From Pseudomonadota bacterium (GTDB lineage: Bacteria; Desulfobacterota; Desulfobulbia; Desulfobulbales; JAHJIY01): DNA of 64,000 nucleotides. Position 1 is the first letter of the stretch. The number at the start of each line of letters is the position of its first letter. This document shows, in pieces, positions 1 through 7,256 of the stretch. The position numbers and the translations under genes were made by a program. The stretch is from NCBI GenBank assembly GCA_018823175.1, contig JAHJIY010000070.1, forward strand, positions 1 to 64,000. The letters are read 5' to 3'. Under the pieces are notes generated by a model, which saw only the letters and a list, made by a program, of their open reading frames with translations, ran no database searches and was not told the origin of the DNA.

Positions 1-2
1 CA

Positions 3-146
3 ATATGTTCATCGCTAGGGGTGTTCTGCTGTGTAAACATGGCAACCCTAGGAAATACCGGTGAAAATTGCGCTGTTCTCGACTTCAAAGAAGAAGTTAA
101 TAGAGAAATTACTCCTTTTAAAAAAGGTGATTTGAAAAATTGCTGA
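3..146 (+). CDS. C-terminal fragment of an unrecognised ORF at the window edge
   Basis: An open frame of 47 codons runs in from the left edge and ends in TGA. The last 35 residues, from the first Met, are charged and have no motif I recognise. It may be the end of another phage gene on the same strand as the structural genes. With no start in view and no homology it could also be chance. Confidence 0.25.
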   Translation: MCSSLGVFCCVNMATLGNTGENCAVLDFKEEVNREITPFKKGDLKNC

Positions 147-216
147 CAACAATGGAATACGACCGCATTCCTAACTTTTACATTTTACCGAAAAATAGTT
201 AGGATTATTTTGGAGT

Positions 217-633
217 TTATGCTATATGCTTCTTTTGTGCAGAAATGTTGTCAGGCAAATTATCTTCCTCTCTTTTTTCCCATCTGTCAAACTCGGGGTA
301 TTTTTTCCTGAAATCAAATGAAAACCAAGCAGTTGCCCCTGGATTGTTCTTTTCCTCTTCCTTAATCCATTTTTCTATCATGTTTAAAATATCAATATCA
401 AGTCTTGCTTGATTCAAATCTTTCGGTCCAGTTCCTTCCATTAACCATTCAATGTTAATTTTATATTTTTTACTTATTAAGTAGGCCCATTCAACCGGGA
501 AACTATTTTCTTTTCTACGGTTTGATAAACTTTGTGGAGTAACTTCAACAAAACCCGCCAACAATTTTAATTTTTTTATATCTGTTTCCCCCTTAACTCT
601 CGTCCAAATTTCATCAAAATTATATTTTTTCAT
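217..633 (-). CDS. CI-like phage repressor (HTH)
   Basis: A 138-residue protein whose first 70 residues have the shape of a phage CI repressor HTH domain: an N-terminal helix, a turn with 'TPQSLSNRRKENSFPVEW', then 'INIEWLMEGTGP', a signature of the Phage_CI_repr family. The rest is a charged tail without a recognisable peptidase domain, so it is shorter than LexA-type repressors. It is divergent from all structural genes, with an AT-rich control region at about 634-750 between them. It probably keeps the rightward promoter silent in the lysogen (inference). An 8-bp inverted repeat (169-176/197-204) lies just past its stop and may end its transcript, although there is no T-run. Confidence 0.75.
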   Translation of the reverse strand: MKKYNFDEIWTRVKGETDIKKLKLLAGFVEVTPQSLSNRRKENSFPVEWAYLISKKYKINIEWLMEGTGPKDLNQARLDIDILNMIEKWIKEEEKNNPGATAWFSFDFRKKYPEFDRWEKREEDNLPDNISAQKKHIA

Positions 634-652
634 ATTTTCTTTATTTTTACTG

Positions 653-682
653 TTGACAATTCAGATTATATTAATTTATAGT
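653..682 (+). promoter_or_regulatory. Putative sigma-70 promoter of the phage structural operon
   Basis: TTGACA at 653-658 and TATAGT at 677-682 are separated by 18 bases and read towards the ssDNA-binding protein gene. The surrounding AT-rich sequence holds a direct repeat CAGATT at 662-667 and 693-698, a plausible repressor operator. Seen by eye only. Confidence 0.5.
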
Positions 683-795
683 TTGAATTATACAGATTTT
701 ATGAATAAATGATAAATATATGAATTTAACATTTTAGATTACCGAAGTGGTTGAAATTTGTCAAAAAAACAAAAAAACCGAGGAGGAAAAACCCC

Positions 796-1086
796 ATGGC
801 AGAACTAACAAAAAACAATAACATTCTCGTCCCGATCAAAGGAAAAATCCAAGAAGTCTATGAATTCAAAAAGAAAGATGGCGGCTATTTGTACGAAACC
901 ATAGTCGTAATCCCCAATGCCGATGAATATCAAGGCCCTTTGCGTTTATCCATTCGCTCAGTTGATAAAGAGTTGGGCAAAGTTGGTCATCTGATCGAAA
1001 TCACTACTCGCATGCAATCCCGATATTGGAAAAGCGAAAAAGACGGCAAAGTCAATTTTTCACCGGAGTTATGGCTTAACCAGTAA
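796..1086 (+). CDS. Gene V-like single-stranded DNA-binding protein
   Basis: A 96-residue protein starting at an ATG preceded by a perfect AGGAGG at 781-786. An upstream TTG at 751 is in frame but has no ribosome site. The sequence is a small beta-rich OB-like protein ('PIKGKIQEVYEFKKKDGGY', 'LYETIVVIP', 'GHLIEITTRM'), matching gene V-type proteins in size and position. Such proteins coat the newly made viral strand and switch replication from double-stranded to single-stranded product. It is the first gene of the rightward operon. Confidence comes mainly from length and position in the phage order. Confidence 0.65.
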   Translation: MAELTKNNNILVPIKGKIQEVYEFKKKDGGYLYETIVVIPNADEYQGPLRLSIRSVDKELGKVGHLIEITTRMQSRYWKSEKDGKVNFSPELWLNQ

Positions 1087-1140
1087 AAAAAGGGTGATCG
1101 TTTCCCCGCCTCTGGCGGGTGGCGGTCACCCTTTTTTCTT
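1085..1140 (+). terminator. Terminator between the ssDNA-binding gene and the coat genes
   Basis: An outer stem (1085-1100 with 1123-1137) surrounds an inner GC hairpin (cccgcc at 1105-1110 with ggcggg at 1114-1119) and ends in a run of six T. It lies directly after the stop codon. Filamentous phages use terminators here to set different expression levels for replication and coat genes (known). Confidence 0.75.
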
Positions 1141-1155
1141 TAAGGAGAAAACACA

Positions 1156-1296
1156 ATGACCTGGACACCTTTAATTGATTCAAGCTGGTTTGATGGTATT
1201 AAAGCCGATCTTTTAACCGGTTCAACCGGAATTCTAACTTGTTGCTTAATCGTATTAGGTGCCGGGATCCTGATCCGGTCACTCATGAACCGCTAA
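1156..1296 (+). CDS. Small phage membrane/coat protein (46 aa)
   Basis: A 46-codon ORF with an AAGGAG site 7-8 bases before the ATG. The N-terminal half is polar with two Trp and acidic residues ('PLIDSSWFDGIKADLLTG'). The C-terminal half is one hydrophobic segment of about 18 residues ending in 'RSLMNR'. This acidic/hydrophobic/basic layout fits a filamentous-phage virion protein. It sits directly before the probable major coat gene and could be a second coat protein or a minor end protein. Confidence 0.6.
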   Translation: MTWTPLIDSSWFDGIKADLLTGSTGILTCCLIVLGAGILIRSLMNR

Positions 1297-1358
1297 TTAG
1301 GCGCCGCGCGAAGTTAGCTTTACATATCTTATTAATCTTAAAAAAGGAGTTGTAACTC

Positions 1359-1493
1359 ATGGCTGCATTATACACAGCTTTTGATCTTACCGGCTTGGAA
1401 GCCAACATTGTCACTGCATTGACTGTTGGCGTTGGAGTCACCCTTGTTTTTCTTGGTTATAAGTACATCAAGAAAATGGGTTGGTCTCTGTAA
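1359..1493 (+). CDS. Major coat protein (pVIII-like)
   Basis: A 44-codon gene with a good AAAAAGGAG site. The protein has an amphipathic, acidic N-terminal part ('YTAFDLTGLEANIV'), a central hydrophobic stretch ('TALTVGVGVTLVFLG') and a basic C-terminus ('YKYIKKMGW'). This is the layout of mature pVIII, in which the basic end faces the viral DNA. There is no signal peptide: the ORF begins close to where the mature protein would, as in Pf3-type phages. The strong ribosome site and the following hairpin suggest high expression. It is the best candidate for the major coat subunit; the 46-aa gene upstream is the alternative. Confidence 0.65.
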   Translation: MAALYTAFDLTGLEANIVTALTVGVGVTLVFLGYKYIKKMGWSL

Positions 1494-1509
1494 TTTCCCC
1501 CCCTGTTCT

Positions 1510-1537
1510 ATGGGTAAGTGCCTCCCTCCTTACCCAT
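1510..1537 (+). other. 9-bp perfect hairpin after the major coat gene
   Basis: ATGGGTAAG at 1510-1518 pairs exactly with CTTACCCAT at 1529-1537 around a 10-base pyrimidine loop. No T-run follows, so it is not a standard intrinsic terminator. It may attenuate read-through from the highly expressed coat gene or protect its mRNA from 3' decay (inference). Confidence 0.6.
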
Positions 1538-1566
1538 GGAACTATTTAATTTGCTACCGATCAAAA

Positions 1567-1839
1567 ATGAATCCCAACGACATCATATTTCAGGCATTCA
1601 CCAATTTAACTGGTGGTCTGATCGATGATATGACCACCGCAGTTATTGGTTTGGTTGGGATCATTATGATTATGGTCGGCTTCAATAAACTTAAATTAAT
1701 TTTTGATTCCCGTATCGATAGCAAATTAGATGGTTTCATGAAAGAGCGTAATCTAGGTAAACAATATGAAGATTATGAAAACAGTCAATTAATTAAAATC
1801 AAATTCAATCGAAAATTTAAGAAATTTGAGGGTTTATAA
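1567..1839 (+). CDS. Phage minor structural protein (90 aa, one TM segment)
   Basis: The start is the ATG at 1567; upstream in-frame codons overlap the coat gene and hairpin and are unlikely starts. One membrane segment lies at about residues 26-43 ('AVIGLVGIIMIMVGFNKLK'). It is followed by a charged, Lys-rich C-terminal half ('KFNRKFKKFEGL'). The stop codon abuts the next ATG with no spacer, which implies translational coupling. I do not recognise a family. A minor virion or assembly protein is likely from context only. Confidence 0.6.
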   Translation: MNPNDIIFQAFTNLTGGLIDDMTTAVIGLVGIIMIMVGFNKLKLIFDSRIDSKLDGFMKERNLGKQYEDYENSQLIKIKFNRKFKKFEGL

Positions 1840-1950
1840 ATGGAATTCGGCGTTGTTCCTTTTTCTTGGGGTGTTGGTTTGGTGTTGGTCGGTTGGTTCG
1901 CCGGTATGTCCATATCTTATGTATTCAAAGCCCTAAGATATATAATTTGA
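1840..1950 (+). CDS. Minor coat protein, pVII/pIX-like (36 aa)
   Basis: A 36-codon ORF that starts immediately after the preceding stop and overlaps the next start by one base. It is almost entirely one hydrophobic helix ('WGVGLVLVGWFAGMSISYVF') with a basic tail 'KALRYII'. Size and hydrophobicity match the pVII and pIX proteins that start the virion tip in Ff phages. Too short for homology; the call rests on position, coupling and composition. Confidence 0.6.
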   Translation: MEFGVVPFSWGVGLVLVGWFAGMSISYVFKALRYII

Positions 1951-2045
1951 TGACCGCTCTTGAGCTTAGTGAAATAGTCAGCTTTTTTGCTGGTGCTCTA
2001 ACTGGCATAGCTTTTGTAATTGCTGTTTCAGGGAGGAATTTTTAA
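1950..2045 (+). CDS. Minor coat protein, pVII/pIX-like (31 aa)
   Basis: A 31-codon ORF. Its first base is the last base of the upstream stop and its last base begins the next ATG, so three genes are chained by single-base overlaps. The protein has an acidic start ('MTALELSEIV'), one membrane helix ('FFAGALTGIAFVIAV') and a basic end ('SGRNF'). With the preceding 36-aa gene it forms a pVII/pIX-like pair (inference). Confidence 0.6.
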   Translation: MTALELSEIVSFFAGALTGIAFVIAVSGRNF

Positions 2046-2191
2046 TGCCTACAAACATGATTGCCTTACCACCTAACTTCGATCTTCAGCAATTTGCAGA
2101 TCAGATAATACAATTATCATTACCATTTGTAAGTATAAGTGTGGTTTTTTTGACTTATTTTTCCATTAAAAAAATTTGTAAACGCTTTTAG
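2045..2191 (+). CDS. Small phage membrane protein (48 aa)
   Basis: A 48-codon ORF overlapping the previous stop by one base, with GGGAGG at 2031-2036 as its ribosome site inside the upstream gene. It has a polar N-terminal part ('NFDLQQFADQIIQ'), one hydrophobic helix ('LPFVSISVVFLTYF') and a strongly basic tail ('SIKKICKRF'). It fits a virion coat protein and could be another candidate for a coat subunit. Located ten bases before the adhesin gene. Confidence 0.6.
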   Translation: MPTNMIALPPNFDLQQFADQIIQLSLPFVSISVVFLTYFSIKKICKRF

Positions 2192-2200
2192 CCCATTTCC

Positions 2201-3508
2201 ATGCAATTACCTTCATTCATAAAAATCAGAAGAGTGGCCTTGTTCCTGGGCTTTTTTATTGCTTTTTTTCTGATTGGTTTTGTTCGTTGGTGTTTTGCGG
2301 CTTCCTGCTATGCGCATTTTCCTGCTGTATATAATAAATGGAATATGTCTTCCTGGACTGCTGGTCCGGGTTGGGTTATCCAAATTTCCGGTGCCCCAAG
2401 CGAAGAATATATTTTGCAGTTTTATCCGACCTCCCGCTCAGTTTCTTCTGATCCTTATTATTTATATCCGGCCGGTTGCTCCGCCTTACCCCCGCCAGAA
2501 CCTCCTCCTTGTGATGCAGAAAGAACAGCGGCTGAAGCTATTTGCAATAGTGGGGCAGTAACCCAGCCTGATCCGGAACTTTGTATTTTTGAGTGTGTGC
2601 CCAAGCCCTGCAGTCAATACGCCGCCGACTGCAGTCAAACTTGTGCCGGTGCTCCATCTCCGGATAATACCTGGGCAGAAGGGGCGGACGGTGATTGTTT
2701 ATTTTATGATTGCGCCTGTGAAAACACGATGACCTGCCAGGACCATTACAATTATTGTAATGATTCCTGCAGCGGTAATATCTATAATTTTTCCTGTGAA
2801 CAAAACAGCGGGCAAGAACCAGTAATCACCGTGCCTTGTGAATGTTATGCCTCTGACCCCACTGATCCCGGCGATGTTTATGATCCTTTTGATCCTGAAT
2901 CAAGTCCAGGCGGCGGATTTAACGGTAGTCCCAATCTTCCCGATCCCCCGCAAGAAAACGGCGTTCCTGATCAATCCAATATTGCCCCAACCGGTGGCGA
3001 ATTAGATAATCAGCTTCTTTCCATTATTGCGGCTAACACCAATGCCATTGCCAACAACACGACACTGACCGCCAATATCCTGGATTCCGAACTAAATGAA
3101 TTAAACGCCAACACCCTGACCACCAATGATAAAATCGATGCAGTCGGCACTAAAATTTCCAGCCTTAATGAAAGTATAGATAATCTGCAAACCTCACTTG
3201 AAGGCAGTTATACCGCAGAAAGCATTACCAATGATTATAATTTACCCATTTCCGATATTTCTGAATTCACCTGTCGCTTCAATTCTTTCATTACCGAAGT
3301 GAAAGCAACCCCTCTCTTTTCATTACCCAATCAGATCTTGTTTAATATCCCCAATTCATCCGCTTCGGTTTACACGTTTGATCTAGGTTCTTACGGTACC
3401 GCTGATATTGATTTTGCTGATTACGCCACCCCGCTTTTAGCTTTAAGAGCAGCCTTTCTGATTTGTTTTTCTTATGCCGCGTTAAGAATCGTTATTTCAA
3501 AGAGGTAG
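2201..3508 (+). CDS. pIII-like phage adsorption/tip protein
   Basis: A 435-residue secreted protein. A hydrophobic signal lies at about residues 12-33. A Cys-rich ectodomain (about 35-210, many paired Cys) follows, then a Pro/Gly/Asp-rich linker (about 215-260), a Thr/Asn-rich helical region (about 270-345) and a C-terminal membrane anchor at about 411-430 ending 'RIVISKR'. This is the domain logic of pIII: N-terminal receptor-binding domains, glycine-rich linker and a C-terminal anchor that caps and releases the virion. It lies directly before the pVI-like gene as in Ff phages. The receptor is unknown; type IV pili are common receptors of inoviruses (known), and this host has pilus genes nearby. 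Confidence 0.75.
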   Translation: MQLPSFIKIRRVALFLGFFIAFFLIGFVRWCFAASCYAHFPAVYNKWNMSSWTAGPGWVIQISGAPSEEYILQFYPTSRSVSSDPYYLYPAGCSALPPPEPPPCDAERTAAEAICNSGAVTQPDPELCIFECVPKPCSQYAADCSQTCAGAPSPDNTWAEGADGDCLFYDCACENTMTCQDHYNYCNDSCSGNIYNFSCEQNSGQEPVITVPCECYASDPTDPGDVYDPFDPESSPGGGFNGSPNLPDPPQENGVPDQSNIAPTGGELDNQLLSIIAANTNAIANNTTLTANILDSELNELNANTLTTNDKIDAVGTKISSLNESIDNLQTSLEGSYTAESITNDYNLPISDISEFTCRFNSFITEVKATPLFSLPNQILFNIPNSSASVYTFDLGSYGTADIDFADYATPLLALRAAFLICFSYAALRIVISKR

Positions 3509-3511
3509 GAG

Positions 3512-3838
3512 ATGGAAGGAATATTAAGTTTTATCAATTCGTTTTTCTCAGCTTTCTGGCTCATCTTAAAACTTGGCGTTGATGTGCTTTTTGTCACCGC
3601 AAAAGCCATCTTATACATGTTTTTTGACGGCTTCCTGTTCGTGGTCACCAACCTTATTTCAACCCTGGATCTATCGGCCCTGGCCTTTACCGAATACGCA
3701 AAGTGGAACGATCTGCCCCCCCAGTTAATTTATTTAATCAATCAATTAGCTCTGCCGCAAGGTGCTGCCCTCATTGCCGGCGCTCTTGTGATCAGACTTA
3801 TTCTTAATATTATTCCAGCTTCATTAACCAGGGTGTAA
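3512..3838 (+). CDS. pVI-like minor coat protein (DUF2523-type)
   Basis: A 108-residue very hydrophobic protein, three bases after the adhesin stop and preceded by AGGAG. Membrane segments are visible at about residues 12-38, 40-60 and 83-105, with a Leu/Pro-rich loop 'WNDLPPQLIYLINQL'. Size, hydrophobicity and position between pIII and Zot match the pVI/DUF2523 family. That protein sits with pIII at the trailing end of the virion. Confidence 0.7.
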   Translation: MEGILSFINSFFSAFWLILKLGVDVLFVTAKAILYMFFDGFLFVVTNLISTLDLSALAFTEYAKWNDLPPQLIYLINQLALPQGAALIAGALVIRLILNIIPASLTRV

Positions 3839-3840
3839 CC

Positions 3841-3948
3841 ATGAAAAAATTAAAGATCGCACCTGAGTATTTATTTCTTTTTGTCTTATTTGGGATAAGT
3901 ATTTTTCTTATGATCTCAACCTTTTATATGTTGGTTTTCATGTCATGA
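3841..3948 (+). CDS. Small single-span membrane protein (35 aa)
   Basis: A 35-codon ORF two bases after the pVI-like gene and overlapping the Zot start (ATGA). It has a basic N-terminus ('MKKLKIAPEY') and one hydrophobic helix covering most of the remainder. Unknown function. By position it may be an assembly cofactor of the Zot ATPase, similar in role to pXI in Ff phages, although it is not an in-frame restart product. Confidence 0.5.
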   Translation: MKKLKIAPEYLFLFVLFGISIFLMISTFYMLVFMS

Positions 3949-4991
3949 TCACTTTTTTTACCGGCACCCCTGGTTCCGGCAAAACATATGAAGCTGTAAA
4001 AAAAATATTGGACAACCTCCGAAATGGCAGAACTGTTTACACTAATATTGACGGTATGGATGATCCTGTTTGCCAGGAGACGATCAAGGTATATCTTGGC
4101 CTGGATGATCACCAGTTTTCTAAGCTGTTTCATCATCTGGGTTTTGATCGCCAGGTTATAGAAAATTTCTGGGATCATTGTGGATCCGAGTCACTTATTG
4201 TCCTGGATGAAGTTCAGAAATTTTTCAGTAATCGTGATTGGCAGGCTGATAAGAACAGGAAATTTGCCGATTGGGCTTCAACTCATCGACATAATGGTTA
4301 TGACCTGGTGATTATCACCCAATCAGCTGAACGGGTTGATTCTGCTGTTCGTTCTCTCACTGAATGGAATTATGTATTCCGTAAAATCAATTTTTTTGGC
4401 GCTGCCGTTCAGAGGAAATATATTTGTAATGCTTATGCCGGAGAAGATACTAATGGCCAGCCATTAACTAAATCCGTCCGTCATTATAATGATAAGGTTT
4501 TTCGTTGTTATAAGAGTTACGTCTCAAGTGACATAAAAGAACTTGCGATCATGAAACACGTTAATGTCCTCAAGCACCCTATTTTCTTCGCTATTCCTGT
4601 TGTGCTTGGGATCTGTATCTATATGGTCTTTTTTAAGTCATCGCTTGGCACCGGCGATTTTTTAGGCACTAAGCAGATCCAGGCGCATGCACTTTCAAAA
4701 ATCAGTACCACTCAAGCCCATGCTTCAGTTATTCCCGCCGATCGGGATCGCAGCCAAGACCAGCAAAATCAAGAAATCAATTCATCAGTCACTAATTCTT
4801 TAATTGATACTTCATCAGATCGATCCATCCAGCGGATCAAACTTAATTATGTAAGGGTTTTCCGTGAAAATTCTTCTTATTACCGAATTTTATATAACGG
4901 CGGCATTTTTAGTCTTAAGACCTTCCCTTATCCGGTAGAGATTAGTGAAGGTGAACTGTATGCGAATATTTCCGATGAAACTTCTCATTAA
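3945..4991 (+). CDS. Zot/pI phage assembly ATPase
   Basis: A 348-residue Zonular occludens toxin family protein. Walker A 'GTPGSGKT' lies at residues 7-14, Walker B 'LIVLDEVQKF' at about 84-93 and 'TQSAERVDSAVRS' at about 125-137. A single membrane segment follows at about 202-221, then a periplasmic tail of about 125 residues. Family members sit in the inner membrane and drive extrusion of the virion through the envelope, replacing ssDNA-binding protein with coat protein. Overlap with the upstream gene implies coupling. It is the most reliable inovirus marker here. Confidence 0.9.
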   Translation: MITFFTGTPGSGKTYEAVKKILDNLRNGRTVYTNIDGMDDPVCQETIKVYLGLDDHQFSKLFHHLGFDRQVIENFWDHCGSESLIVLDEVQKFFSNRDWQADKNRKFADWASTHRHNGYDLVIITQSAERVDSAVRSLTEWNYVFRKINFFGAAVQRKYICNAYAGEDTNGQPLTKSVRHYNDKVFRCYKSYVSSDIKELAIMKHVNVLKHPIFFAIPVVLGICIYMVFFKSSLGTGDFLGTKQIQAHALSKISTTQAHASVIPADRDRSQDQQNQEINSSVTNSLIDTSSDRSIQRIKLNYVRVFRENSSYYRILYNGGIFSLKTFPYPVEISEGELYANISDETSH

Positions 4992-5006
4992 ACAAATAAT
5001 CAGAAT

Positions 5007-5050
5007 TTTATTCCCCTCCCCTTTCATCATCTTAAAGGGGAGGGAATAAA
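5007..5050 (+). other. Long hairpin at the end of the structural operon (packaging-signal or terminator candidate)
   Basis: An 18-base arm at 5007-5024 pairs with 5034-5050 with one bulged C; the core is C4-T-C4 against G4-A-G3. It has no flanking T-run on either strand, so an ordinary intrinsic terminator is not the obvious reading. In filamentous phages such a stable hairpin in the intergenic region directs packaging or primes the minus strand (known); here that is inference. Confidence 0.6.
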
Positions 5051-5192
5051 AAGTCAGGCGAAGCCGTACCATTAATCTTAAGCAACGATCAAATACTACA
5101 ATGTTAATTCTCATAACTGTACAGGCAACAAGCATGACACATTGATTTTTATGTGGCGTGATTGCTGCACAGTTGTGAGCCCCATAAAAAAC

Positions 5193-5240
5193 GCCCTGTT
5201 ATCTGTTTCATTCTTCGCGGGAAAGCACAGATAACAGGGC
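5193..5240 (+). other. 14-bp perfect inverted repeat before rep, candidate plus-strand origin
   Basis: GCCCTGTTATCTGT at 5193-5206 pairs exactly with 5227-5240 around a 20-base loop and ends 22 bases before the Rep start codon. Rolling-circle initiators nick at or beside such hairpins, commonly next to their own gene (known). It could instead regulate rep translation. The other 200 bases between zot and rep hold shorter dyads but no gene. Confidence 0.55.
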
Positions 5241-5262
5241 ACAGCTTAAGGAATCAAGCCTT

Positions 5263-6537
5263 ATGGAGAAGATAAAGACTGCAGGATCAGGCGTCAAGTG
5301 TATTTCATCAAAATCCCCAAGGCGAATAACATGGGGGTCCGAACTCGCCACCGGCTACGACAGGTTGAAGTTTGGCTTTTACGTGAAGTGGGAAGACTTC
5401 AAAATCTTGGAGCTCCTCGATGCTGCAAAAACAGAAGCAAAGGAACTCCATGACTCTGTGCCTGTTTCTCTCTCCCCTCATGGTGACCAGGTTTTCAATT
5501 GTCACCCAACCGGCCGTCAAGGTGGATTCGCCTATCACCTTTCGCGTGCAGATCTGAATATTTTCTTTTCCAGACGAAAAGATCATGACACCCCTAATGT
5601 GTGGGTTGATATCGGTTCCCTGTCCTGCTGGTCGCCCGGTTATACCGTAATCATCGAGGAAATAAAAAAACTACTCCGCGACCATAACGGCTTTATCATG
5701 CGCAACGTAATAAGTGAAGTCCATCTTTGCGCCGATTTTATCGGTCAAGATATCCAGGAATTACCGATTGATCACTCAGACTTTTGGATCACTCGAGCGA
5801 ATAAATTCGGTGCCTTCCAGGATCGCCAACAACTCACCGGTATAACCCTATCTCAGACAGAAGGATATTTACCCAAAGGTAGTAAAGATACGATCAACGT
5901 AATGGAAACCGGCGTCCAGGTTGGTCAGGGTGATATCATGCTCCGAATCTATGATAAAGTCATAGAACTTAAGCACAACCCCTCGAAACAATCGGTCTTC
6001 TCTTCTGTCTGGGGTAAAGAGCAATACAACGAGACTCAAGTCACCCGTGTTGAATTCCAGCTAAGACGTGAAGTCTTAAAATATATGGCTATTCATAGCC
6101 TGGAAGATCTGCACCGTAAAAAAGCCGGTCTCTGGAAATATTGCACCATGGAATGGGCTCGCCTCACTATCACACCGGTCGATCGGAAAAACCGCCACCA
6201 GGATCGAGCATCAATTCACCCTTGGTGGCATGCAGTCCAGACTATTGATTTTAATATGGCCTTTGAAGGTGTTACCCGCCGAAAAGTCAGATCAGCCAAA
6301 AATATTGAATTCCTGCAAGATATGGTTGCCGGCTGCGCCATTACCATCGGTACAATCCTTAACCGTAAACATGATGATCTGGAAGGGGTTATTGCCTTCG
6401 GTCAAGCGGCCCTTGAATCAAAACTCCGTTACCTCTGGAAAGAAAAGACCGACACCGGCAAATGCCTGTTTCAGCACAAAATGAAAAAGCGTTGGTCTGA
6501 GGTCTGGCCCCTTGGTTACATCCCGCAACCTGTTTAA
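5263..6537 (+). CDS. Phage replication initiator (Rep_trans family)
   Basis: A 424-residue protein of the rolling-circle initiator type. It shows the block 'GDIMLRIYDKVIEL' (about 225-238) and, shortly after, 'TRVEFQLRREVLKYM' (about 263-277), both typical of Rep_trans (gene II-like) proteins, where acidic residues bind metal and a Tyr nicks DNA. It would cut the plus strand at the origin and start rolling-circle synthesis. The start ATG follows the hairpin described at 5193-5240. Which Tyr is catalytic cannot be told by eye. Confidence 0.85.
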   Translation: MEKIKTAGSGVKCISSKSPRRITWGSELATGYDRLKFGFYVKWEDFKILELLDAAKTEAKELHDSVPVSLSPHGDQVFNCHPTGRQGGFAYHLSRADLNIFFSRRKDHDTPNVWVDIGSLSCWSPGYTVIIEEIKKLLRDHNGFIMRNVISEVHLCADFIGQDIQELPIDHSDFWITRANKFGAFQDRQQLTGITLSQTEGYLPKGSKDTINVMETGVQVGQGDIMLRIYDKVIELKHNPSKQSVFSSVWGKEQYNETQVTRVEFQLRREVLKYMAIHSLEDLHRKKAGLWKYCTMEWARLTITPVDRKNRHQDRASIHPWWHAVQTIDFNMAFEGVTRRKVRSAKNIEFLQDMVAGCAITIGTILNRKHDDLEGVIAFGQAALESKLRYLWKEKTDTGKCLFQHKMKKRWSEVWPLGYIPQPV

Positions 6538-6607
6538 CACTACCTATGCAAACACTATTAGAACCAGCTCAGAATGAATTAAGACATACAAAATTAGAAG
6601 GTATCTA

Positions 6608-6946
6608 ATGAGATTACTAAGAATTGTATATTTATTTATGTATTTTTCTCTTTTACGTCTGATTACTTTTAATTCAATTAAAGACCGTTTTTATTTGCGT
6701 TGTCAATTTCGTTTAATACGACTTGTTAATCCTTCTGCACCCATACCATCTAGATTTTTTTCATTAAAAAATGTTCCTAAAACCTATTCAGATCAAATCA
6801 TAGAAACTTTGATTGATCTTGAATTATCAGATTGTGAGGTCCAATGGCTAGGAAATGAAACAGTTTTTGAAAGGTTATGGTCTATCTACGCGGATCAAGA
6901 AGGTAATGATGATGCTTTAAGAGAATTATTTCCTCATTATTCTTAA
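6608..6946 (+). CDS. Hypothetical phage accessory protein (112 aa)
   Basis: A 112-residue ORF with an N-terminal hydrophobic/basic segment ('LLRIVYLFMYFSLLRLITF') and an acidic C-terminus ('EGNDDALRELFPHY'). Its start overlaps the stop of a 20-codon ORF (6546-6608), so a leader peptide is possible. Its AT content is higher than that of rep. No family recognised. It lies in the lysogeny/accessory slot between rep and integrase. Confidence 0.45.
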   Translation: MRLLRIVYLFMYFSLLRLITFNSIKDRFYLRCQFRLIRLVNPSAPIPSRFFSLKNVPKTYSDQIIETLIDLELSDCEVQWLGNETVFERLWSIYADQEGNDDALRELFPHYS

Positions 6947-6960
6947 ATCAAGGTCACTTA

Positions 6961-7167
6961 ATGAATTGTCTCTTATGTGGTCAACCATTACCTGAATCAA
7001 AAGGAAAGCGCGGCCGTCCCCGTATGTATCACCCGCCTTGCAGAAAAATAGAACAGCTTTTTTCATGGCTCGAAGATCTTCTAATTCCACTAGATCCAAC
7101 ACCAGAAAGGAAAAAAGCTATCCGCTCCCGATTTTGGGTATTGGCAAACATTCTAAATAAGAAATGA
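6961..7167 (+). CDS. Small zinc-finger-like phage protein (68 aa)
   Basis: A 68-residue ORF with a CxxC pair near the start ('MNCLLCGQPLP'), then a basic loop 'KGKRGRPRMYHPPCRK' that supplies a His and a third Cys, consistent with a zinc-binding knuckle. The RGRPRMYH stretch resembles an AT-hook. It may bind DNA and help excision or regulation, since it directly precedes the integrase gene (inference). Confidence 0.5.
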   Translation: MNCLLCGQPLPESKGKRGRPRMYHPPCRKIEQLFSWLEDLLIPLDPTPERKKAIRSRFWVLANILNKK

Positions 7168-7256
7168 CTTGGATTATTGGCCGTAAAATTAAACAGGTTT
7201 AGCACATCTTGACTTTGCCATTTAAAAATACTATCTCAAGGCAGGGGGTACTCTGC

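Noticed and set aside
1-216. Left attachment site of the prophage
   Set aside because: No sequence resembling the ssrA 3' end (TGGTGGAGGCGGCGGG) is present here, so the site must be further left.
6546-6608. 20-codon ORF overlapping the 112-aa phage gene
   Set aside because: Too short to support as a gene; mentioned as a possible leader peptide only.
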